Origin: Coffea arabica
Taxonomy: Eukaryota > Streptophyta > Magnoliopsida > Gentianales > Rubiaceae
NCBI RefSeq assembly: GCF_036785885.1
Contig: NC_092326.1
Location: 41,502,287-41,566,286, forward strand
Length of the DNA stretch: 64,000 bases
Direction: 5' to 3'
Part shown: positions 54,900-64,000 of the stretch, piece by piece
Numbering within the stretch: position 1 is the stretch's first letter
Layout of the letters: every line of letters begins with the position of its first letter
Notes under the pieces: generated by a model
What the model was told of the DNA's origin: nothing
Database searches by the model: none
Seen by the model: the letters and a program-made list of their open reading frames with translations, nothing else
Position numbers and translations under genes: made by a program

Positions 54900-57800
54900 C
54901 AGAGAGAGCAGAGAAGAAGGGCGGGCAAATGGGGTTAGGACTTGGGACATGGGAGTAGCCACGCAATTTCCTAAGAGCTCTTTCTCTCCCCTCTCAATCT
55001 CATATGGGGCTCATGGCCTTATGGTGTTTGAAATCTCCTTTTCTGGGTCGTAAAGCAAATGTAGCTTTTCTATTCTGGAGCTCCTTTGTCTGGGAGTGTT
55101 TGGACGACATGGATTCCTCATCTCCCTATAATACTCCTCCTACTTGCTCTACTCCCATCCCACCCTCTACTTGCTTTTACATAAACAAAAAAGTGAAAAA
55201 GGAACAAAAGAAAAAACCATAATTAAACCACCCAACCCAACGCAACCCAACTCCATACATATTTATCTTTCTTTTCCTTTTTCCCCCCATCACTTCTTCT
55301 TTGTCATCTTTCCCTACCTAGCTAGCTCATATATATATATATATATATCTGTGTGTGTATAAAATACACCACAAGTACCATACACTTTTATTAGGTGATC
55401 CCCCCCTCAATTAGCCTGAAACAAATAAAAAGTCACATTATTGCTGGCCTTTGCGACAATTAGAATAATCCAAGCTCCTGTTGCCATCTTAATTAATTAA
55501 CATTGAACATATATACTACTTCTAACTGCTGATTAACTGTCTAAACCTGTACTTCATCTAGCTAATTAAAATCCCATTCATTTGGACTGATCTTTGTATG
55601 TTTATGCATATACATATAAACCACCATTGATTAGCTTTTGATAGCATGAATATTTATATCAAAATCCTAGACTATGTAAGATCCCGCCAATTGACTCGGT
55701 GGTTTGACAGTTGAAACTTGAAAAGGTTAGACAAGGTGGGGGAGCTTAATTGCTTTATTATGTACAGTAACGGTACATCTTTTTCCCAATAGTAAAGTTA
55801 AGTAAAATAACCTTATAATTTCACTCCGTGCTTGTGTGTGTGTGTGTGTGTGTACGCTGTGATGTGCTGTGCAGTGCTGCAGCAGCTCCAGCTTCCCTCT
55901 TGCACGGTCATCATTGCCTCATATGTGCATGGCAAGTGATCGGAACTTCACAATGATAGTTCTAACCTTATTTGATTTTCCGTTGAATGGTCAATATCTT
56001 AGGAGAATCTTTTGCCATCCAGGGTTGACATAAATACAACAAGCAAGTCAGGTATGTCATCTCTTTTGTCTCAACTATATACATGTTTTCACCTTGTAGC
56101 TAGTAATTAATCATCAACTAATTGCTCCAACAATGCATCTGTACTACTACATTGCTTATTCTTTTTTCATTTATTCTTTTTACTGCAGCAAGAGAGGGGG
56201 GGGGGGAATTTATGTAAATAGACGTTCAGACCTTTCTTGGGGTCAATGTACAGATTGGAGAAGAATATTGCGGGGAAGAGCCAACAAGAGGGAGGATTTG
56301 TTGAGTCAAAAAGAATGGTGACTTTGTTATCTATGCGTTCAAAAAGTTTCAAAAGACTATTTGCACATTGCTAGCCAAATGGCATAGAACTTTACAAGCT
56401 GTAAATGGTATTACATGCCTCCAAAAGTTATGTTACAAGACCCTGACTTGATTAGAAGTAGTATATTCCTTTCATTTCTGGTCTAGTTTGGTTGCATTTG
56501 GAAGATGGGGCTGTCTGGATTTGAAATATACTGCTTTCCACCTAGGTATTCTAAACGTACGTGAATTTATTTAAGTTTGTGAGGTTTTCATACATGCTAA
56601 TTTAGCTAGTTTGTTATCTAAATCCAGACATCTGTGATATCCATGTTGTGGAATGATCCCTATTAATACATGGCATAAGATGTTAAGCATGCTCCAAATT
56701 AGTCCAATGATAGAAATCCAAAGTCCATAAAATGGGCACAACAAAGTTCTCCAGATCTCAATTCTCAAATGACTTTCTCTTCCCTTTTTTTTTTTTTTTT
56801 TTTCTAGGAAAACACTCAAATGACGTTTGACAGGAATCAATAGTACAACTAGGGCATGTTCTGTGTCCGTGTTATGGCTACGACTGAATAGAAAAGGATA
56901 AAAGAGTACAACAGGCAATTCAAGAAATTATCTTTTGGCGGAAAATGGATTGCTGAAAACTCTCCTGAATAGCAATGTGTACCAAACAGCCCTGTAACAA
57001 AAAGAAAACCCTAATCATCTTCTTTTCCTGACTCTGACAGGGAGTAGAATGCCTTATCGTAACTTGGAACAGGTAACAACACAGAAGCTCAGAAATCAAC
57101 AAGACTTAATTAATCAAAGAAGTGAACTTTTATCTGCAAATGAAACTAACACACAGTATCTAGAGCATTAGAGTAATGTCCACACAAGGAAGTTCTTTGA
57201 TATTTCTGGACAAAAAAGCTCCACACACGAATTTATGCTTATGCTAGCTACCTGCTGCCCGTGGAGAGCGATGAAGAACTTGCAGAAAAGTTTCAGTCAA
57301 GATGACAATTCGTTTATCATCAAACTACTCATTATCAAAAGTTGTTTCACGTGCCCTACATTAAATCATCTAATTCTTGGAACACAATTATTGCATGAAA
57401 ATCATGTTTAATCATGCTTCCGTTCTGTACAAAATAATGATGTTTTGGGCCGCAACACTAGATGCTTCCACAGGATTGTGCCATAGCATGTTGAATGAAA
57501 TCTGTACTGGTCTGATGGGATTGATATCATAGATCATTTTCACAGATTTACGACCCTTCTCGGTTTCTGCTAAGTTTTCAATTATAATGGCGGTATCTTA
57601 GGGAACCAATGGACTCGAGAATTTTCCTTAAGGTAATCAATTTTCCTTAATGACCACAAGGGCCGCTGGGGTTCTCATTCCAGAGACTCAATAAATGCTA
57701 ATGATTACACGTGACAACTATTGTTAATAGATGATTTTATGGGCTATGATGATTTTTTGTACACAAAATGCAGGATTTAATCAAAAGCATAGCTCAGGAA

Positions 57801-60200
57801 TGGGACCTTTATTCTTCTTGTAAAGGGCATCCCTCTAAATTCAGCTGTGGAACCAAGATCTTAGGGTCGGGCACACGAAATGAAGTGATGATACAGTTAA
57901 AACCAATGGATGTTTTTATTAAACATACACAAATTTTTTTTTTTCTGAATTTAACATGTTTTGATACTAAGATAGTGCTTAAATTTAGAAGCGAAAACCA
58001 TTCTTTTTATATGAATTTTTCAAAACTTGAAAGAATATATTCATAAAATAACCTCCATAATTAACTTTAAGTAGGTGCAAAATTTTTGTGAATGCTAACA
58101 ATTATGAACGTTTAATTGCCTGGGATCAATGTATAATGAAAAGAGAATTTGATAAATTTTGGTGGACAAATAAAAAAATTCTAAATTTTATACTATTAAG
58201 GACTAATTTTCTCAAAGTTGAGTGGAAGCAATTGCCCCCACTCAATTACAGATGTCTCCGCACTGTCTAAGTTTGATTAGCATTGAAAAAAGAAGAAGAA
58301 GAAGAAGAAGAAGAAGAAGAAAAGGTATGACTTAAATATTGAACTTCAAGTTAACTAATTTTTTTGAAAAGATGAGTTGATTTGACTTTTTAAGGATATT
58401 ATAATCTAAATATAGATGTGGAGAAAGCACCAGAATTAAGTAATTAAAGTAAAAAGAAAGTGGAGGACCCCTTCAATGATTTATAGAAAATTAAAGTCTC
58501 TCTAACTAAATGTAAAGCAAAGCTTTCCAACTACAAAACAGGGTTGCAATGTCCAAACATGATGATTCATAGGGATTGTCTTTTCTCGTCAAAGTATAAG
58601 CTCCACTATATATAGAAACTTAAATTATCATTATGCCCGACTTTGAATCCGGTATTCAATGTACAAGAAACCAAGAAGAAATGAATTGACGATATACTTG
58701 GACAGATCAGATTACTTTCGAATGAGGAAATATAAGTGAGACGTTTCAGATTTGAGTTCTCTCACTCATACTTAAAAGAAAAAATTAGATTGCTTTCATG
58801 GTTCCCTTTCATTTCCTTATTTTTTTTTTAATCAAGCGAGGGAGTGTGTATCCCTATTTGCATAAATAGAATATTATGCAAATAGTAAATCCACATTCCT
58901 GAGAGATATTTGTTTTGTTTGGAGCATGTTTTGCTCAAATGCTCCCGGAACTAGGATTCGACATTTCTTCTTTGTCACAGTACTCGAAGGAAAATAAAGA
59001 AAAAGTTTATAACATAAAGCTCAAGTAATGAATTATTAGATTTTGGGCAAGCTTTTCTATAGGTGGGTAAACAGTCGGGATCCTCTATGCCACTATTGTC
59101 ACGTGACAAATTAAATAAATAGAACACTTGATATAACTATAGAAGTGGCACTGAATTGTCACGGAAAAAGTGACACTGAGAATACTGTGTGGTGGGTAAA
59201 ACTTACTATTTTTTAAGGATGTATTGATGAAAGTGAAAGCTTGGTAGTTAAGCATCACGTTTTCGAAAAATTCCAATTCCAAAAGAATTTCAAATTTGTT
59301 ACGTAACTTCAACTTTTCAATCTTTCCAAAGTAGTTGGCAAAATTGACTTTCTAAAAAGTGTATGAAAGTATCCCATCTATAACTTCTCTCCATTGTGGT
59401 GGCAACAATTATATGGTACTAGTTTCGGGAGATTCTATCGCCCTTTTTGAATATCATGCTCTCAAGTGAAATCCACAGTTAGATAGTAAATAATAAGTGT
59501 TTTTGACCCGTAAATTGTAACAAATTTAAAAATTTAAAGTAAGAACCTAGCTCCTCCTCTTGACAATGAGTTAGATCAAATCGTACTTTTGTGTAAAGAA
59601 TTAATCGAGTCACACTAGTGAGTCAATTTTGTTACTAATTGGAGTTATTATGAAAGGAATTACTATGATTTATTCATAAACCAATATCGATTTTGAAGAT
59701 TGAATTGATGAGTATATGACTTTCAAATTTTCAGAATGACAATGTAAAAAGAAAAAAAAAAGTATGAAGGAATCAGAAAAGTAATGAACTTTTTCACAAT
59801 GCTTTAAAACACACCAAAAAAAAAAAAAGATAAAACTTAGACAAGTAAAGGAAATGGTCCTCAATCCCAAATAAATGTGAATTGTTCTTAAAGCCGAGAG
59901 ATCCAACAGTGCAATTAAGGCACCAAAGCATTAGCTGATTACAAACCGCTAAACAAGAACATATTCTGCGTTTAATTTGGAAATGCGGCCAGCACTAACA
60001 CTCTACGATACAATGACAGGGATTCAAACATAGCAATAAACTTATGTACGTTAAGTCACGATTAGTACATCCTCCAGGAATCATCAGCAGAAGGAAAGAA
60101 CTGGAGATTAGGAAAATTAGTTTCTTTATGTGTAGGGTACAAGAAGCTTGCAGGATTGAGGACGGAAAAACAGGAATTAAAGCAAACTAGATTGAAACAT
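54900..60200. other. Intergenic region, no gene recognised
   Basis: Contains TA and GT runs near 55330 and 55835, a poly(G) run near 56197, and a GAA run near 58288-58321. Short open frames, the longest 115 codons at 56571-56918 minus, match no family known to me. Confidence 0.5.
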
Positions 60201-60205
60201 AATGT

Positions 60206-60440
60206 GGCCCTGTTTGGTAAGTGGGTTTTTTGAGTGTTTGTCTAAAATTTTACTGTAACTTACTGTAGAAGTTATAGAAAAAATGTTTGAAGTGTGTAAA
60301 TTTATGAATATTTTGAAGTGTACAGTTTAAAATTTTTGAGAAGTTTTTTGAGATTATTGTAATTAAAATTGTTAAAAAACTTGTAACAGACAAACTTGAT
60401 TAAAAAAAAAAAAAAAAAAACTTGCTTGCCAAACAAGGCC
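60206..60440. mobile_element. MITE family B, short copy
   Basis: About 235 bp, with inverted ends GGCCCTGTTTGGTAAGTGGG and, on the other strand, GGCCTTGTTTGGCAAGCAAG. Subterminal TTTTACTGTAACTTACTGTAG resembles the element at 33.3-34.2 kb. No coding sequence. Confidence 0.72.
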
Positions 60441-62850
60441 ACAGACAAATCACAAAAGTACTTTTATTAACACCTGGCGAAATTGGACACAAACAGTCTA
60501 ATGAGTGGGAAACAGAGAGCAACTTGAAATATCAAAACTTTTCTTTAATTTTTTCTTCGGCGGAGAAGAGAAGAGCGGGATTTAATTAAGAAGTGAGGAA
60601 GGAGAAAAAGATTTTGAACCCAAAACCTCTGCGTCTTCAAATCTTAATCGAAACTTATTTACTAGCAAATGTATCTTCACAACATATTTTACTTATCGAG
60701 AACAAGGAAATATATATGGTGATGCAAATCCAAATGCTTGCTATATCTGTACAAAGAAGTTGTAGCTAAAGGATGCATCCATTAGATTGGCTAAAACTAC
60801 TTTTTGTTCAAAAGTCAAAATGATTCGAAAGTGGGACTAACTTCTTTTTTTTTTTCCCCTTTTTTTGGGGCAATGACACATTCTAGGCAAGTCAAAGAAG
60901 TAGTTCTGATATAAAACAACAAAAAAAAAAAGACTATAGTATTAGTAGCTATGCAAACAAGCCACGATCTCAACCACATTGAATTTAACCACTAGCACAC
61001 AATAACATCAATCAAACTCGCACATTAAGCTAATGATGAGGTTTCAACTTTAAAAGACATTATTTCAACGTGAAAAAGCTCGGACCAAGAATAGAATGCA
61101 TGGTCAGACACTTGTATCTTATGATGATTTGATACCACCGTCAAGAACTATAGCACCCCTACCAAAGTGAAATTAAGGTGTCTTAGCTAGCTGCATCAAT
61201 TCATTATTACACGTTGAATGTCGTCTAGTAGTACTAGACAGTGTGTGTGTGTGATGATGCTGCTAACATTATGGTCTAATTACCTAGCTAAGACCCTTTT
61301 TTTTCGCTACCAAACTAGCAGTATTAATTAGAGGTTGTGGTCGTATTCCGGAATCTAAACCATAAACTTTTCTATTAAATATGGATTTTGGTCACTTCTC
61401 GATCAATAATCCCTCTAGTTCATTTGTAAGTGGAATGATTTTTGTTCTGTTAAAGATCTAATCAATTTGAAACTCAAGCACCAAGTGGGAAATGATTAGG
61501 GGTAAAATCTAACAGCTGCCATGCCTATCAAATTAATTATTTTCATAGTAGCCTAACGAGAGCAACACACATATAGGTATCATTATCTTTGATGCGCATA
61601 TTCATATTCCTAAACGTACCCGCTTGCTAAATAATCCCTCTAATTATCAGTAAACGTAATAAAACAAGAGTTAATAGACAAATTAATTTGTAAAAGAGAT
61701 CTTCGTGAAAATTGTTGAACAAGTCGTTATAAATAAAAGCAAGTTTCTCAATGTTTAAAGAATAATCAATTTAATTTCTCACCACCTGTGATAATCATAC
61801 GAAGTTAGATAAGATAAATGACACTTACATAAGGGAAAACGCAACACTATTGGTCCAAAAACTATTTACCAGCATCGGTTGGATGCCTGATAAAATAAAA
61901 TTCAATCGATTTCTTTACAGGAGAAAACTTATAATTGTAGAGTGGCAGACAAAGAACCGTTATATAATTAATATGTACTAATCCTTCAATTGATTCTTAT
62001 CTGCCAAGAGAAAATGCTTGAACTTTTCCCCACCCAAAAAAAAAAAAAAAAATGTACGGGTAAACACGCATAAAAAGCCCATCAACTTTTTATCATCCTG
62101 CTATTAAATCCGATCAAATCGGTAGACCAATCATGGAATCGAGCTGATTTAGCAATTGGATCGGAGTTGTAAATGACTCGTTTTGAACTGTTAGATCCGG
62201 ACAAGTTGTAACTTTTCACATGATTACGTGCACTATCGTAGTTGGCTTAATTAATAGCTTTCCCATTTTATGTTTCATTTGGATGGTAAAATGATTCAAA
62301 TACATAGAAATGGTATTCTAGTGGGTACTAAAATATTTGCATAAATTATAATTGCACTGATCATTAATGATTTTTCTTTAACCTTTTTTTTTAAAAAAAA
62401 AATTCTAGTAGGAAAGAGTTAGTATCTAAGAAACGGGGAAGGAAGCAAGGAATTTTCACCGGGGAGCATTTCTTTACCTTAGTTAATGTCATCTCAAACC
62501 TTCGTGGTTATCCACGATAACAAAGTCGACTAATCAACAACAGCTTCAAAACGTAAAAAGTTTCTTCGTTTATGGTTTCTATTGATCCATGAAAAGCAAC
62601 CTCATCCATGTCAGATGTCGTGCTCTTTTTCCTTTGGTATTTTGTTCGGCTAGAGTTATTTTGTCCGGCTAGAGTTCCGACAATAAAATAATAATTTTGT
62701 GGAGGATAATTAACGTTCGTTGTCAAAGATAATTCTCTTCGAGCCATCCACAGGTGATTCTAACATCTTGAACGCGACAACATTTTGCATTGCAATTTTC
62801 CACGCCACAAACATGGATTTGGGCACTCTCTATCATTTTAAAGTGCAACT
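60441..62850. other. Intergenic region, no gene recognised
   Basis: AT-rich. An open frame at 62508-62747 (minus, 79 codons) is the only one of note and resembles nothing I recognise. Confidence 0.45.
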
Positions 62851-62852
62851 CT

Positions 62853-63127
62853 CTAGCTCATTGGCCACCACCTCTCCTGGTGGGGTAGGAGGTTAGGGGT
62901 TTAACCCTTGCCTCCCACCAAATTGTCTGCCTCTCATGGACAATTCGATGGATCTCAACAAGTCTCCTTAAGAGTTGGTGTCCAGTACTCCCAAGAATGC
63001 GAGTCCCGTGGTTATCGTGTTCGGAGGGATGGGGTCTCTCCTCCCGAGTTGGAGTGAAATTAGTCGGGCCCCGTAAGAATTAATTTGAACACCCACTCCA
63101 TCAGCAAAAAAAAAAAAAAAAAAAAAA
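62853..63127 (+). mobile_element. SINE sharing its 3' half with the 6.6-kb SINE
   Basis: The 3' part (GGGATGGGGTCTCTCC, GTTGGAGTGAAATTAGTCGG, CCCACTCCATCAGC, then about 22 A) is a diverged copy of the 3' part of the SINE at 6563-6758. The 5' part is different (TGGCCACCACCTCTCC, GGGGTTTAACCC). No clear target duplication was found, so the left edge is approximate. Confidence 0.7.
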
Positions 63128-63221
63128 CGCAAGTGATGGAGTTAGAATCGTGTCACGGGCCTGCAACAGTCAATTTCAATGTATATCATACTCTTAGATT
63201 TGTATTTTGAAATACTTGTCA

Positions 63222-63392
63222 GTTTGTTTGGATAAGAGTTTATTTGGATGATTTATTTGAGATAATTATTGTAGCACTTTTTTATGATGTGATGTATGTG
63301 AGATAAAAAGGTGATTGAGATTTGTGAGACAAATAATTTTTTTCAAATTATCTCTATCCAAATTTTGAAAGTATCTCTATCCAAACACACTC
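63222..63392. mobile_element. MITE family A, copy closest to the 2.9-kb copy
   Basis: Begins GTTTGTTTGGATAAGAGTTT, continues TGATTTATTTGAGATAATTA and GATGTGATGTATGTGAGATA, and ends with two CTATCCAAA-type ends in a row (63355 and 63379), suggesting a duplicated right end. Nearly the same as the copy at 2857-3000. Confidence 0.77.
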
Positions 63393-64000
63393 ACAGTGTT
63401 TTGATTTAAAAAGTCAAATCCATTTAATCCATTAAAGTGTGGCCAATGTTTAATTTGGAATAGGTCCAAAATTTTTGTTAGGTGTAATCAGTAAAAAATC
63501 TTGTTTTTAGTAGGTAAATAGCCAGAATCCCACATACATCAGCAATAGTGCACACTAGTAAATAATTTGGCAAGATGGACAAAATAGGCCAACCTTCCAT
63601 AATTTGTCTCCTTTGAATTGACTAGCGGGAGCTGGCTTCTATCGGGCAGCTATGATGGTCAAATTTAGTCCAAGTTCTCAGTTGCTTATAGTTCATTGAA
63701 TTTGTTTAAAGTTAAAAGGATTTTGTGTATCCTGTTCGTTTTGACTTCTGTTTTCAGTTCATTTGAACCAAAAAAGATAAACTCATTCTGGAAAACTAAA
63801 AAGGTCCTGAAAATACTTCTGAAATATTTTTACTTGACTACTAAAACTTTTTTAAGACAAAAGGCGCAATTTTCATATTCTAAACACTTATTATTATTAT
63901 TCAAGAATCACTCATTTCACTGGACTTTGGAAGACCATGAATTGGTGAAATTTTCTCCATTCTCCAGGGATAGCTGTTATTTACATATCACAGCTCCCAA

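Overview
This is nuclear DNA from a flowering plant, almost certainly a eudicot. Genes carry many short introns with plant-type splice sites. Two enzymes have N-terminal extensions like chloroplast transit peptides. There is a MIR160 locus, a decayed copy of plastid rbcL-accD DNA, tRNA-derived SINEs, many small TIR elements and a chromodomain Ty3/gypsy retrotransposon. I cannot name the species.

Layout. 1-2.5 kb: 5' part of a minus-strand gene for RNA polymerase I/III subunit RPAC2 (AC19); its 3' exons lie beyond the left edge. 2.6-7.7 kb: intergenic DNA with two SINEs and three MITEs. 7.7-17.7 kb: a plus-strand patatin-like phospholipase gene of the pPLAIII type (483 codons, two coding exons). 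Its single coding intron is almost 8 kb because a 6,016-bp Ty3/gypsy chromovirus (9797-15812) sits in it, flanked by the 5-bp duplication GTGGG. The element is internally rearranged: gag and both outer LTRs point left, while pol and two partial LTRs point right. 17.7-23.3 kb: no gene recognised. 23.3-25.8 kb: a nuclear plastid DNA insertion (rbcL 3' flank, spacer, start of accD), itself split by a 1.1-kb Pack-MULE-like element that carries a piece of an SPL1/SPL12-type gene.

26.4-31.9 kb: a complete minus-strand chorismate synthase gene (13 coding exons, 438 aa). 32.5-35.8 kb: three TIR elements and a 72-bp tandem duplication. 36.1-46.8 kb: a complete minus-strand aminodeoxychorismate synthase gene (13 coding exons, 902 aa). 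The second enzyme consumes the product of the first on the way to p-aminobenzoate and folate, so two consecutive steps of plastid metabolism are neighbours on one strand. 46.9-53 kb: intergenic with two MITEs. 53.9-54.0 kb: a minus-strand MIR160 hairpin with a candidate promoter near 54.8 kb. 55-64 kb: AT-rich intergenic DNA with MITEs, microsatellites and a SINE; no gene recognised.

Exon models were assembled by eye from splice sites, reading-frame continuity and remembered protein families. Both long enzyme models close in frame over 13 exons, which is strong internal support. The most unusual object is the retrotransposon in the phospholipase intron. Its oppositely oriented LTR copies form long inverted repeats inside a host transcription unit, and one internal U3 copy sits directly in front of a truncated gag-pol frame.
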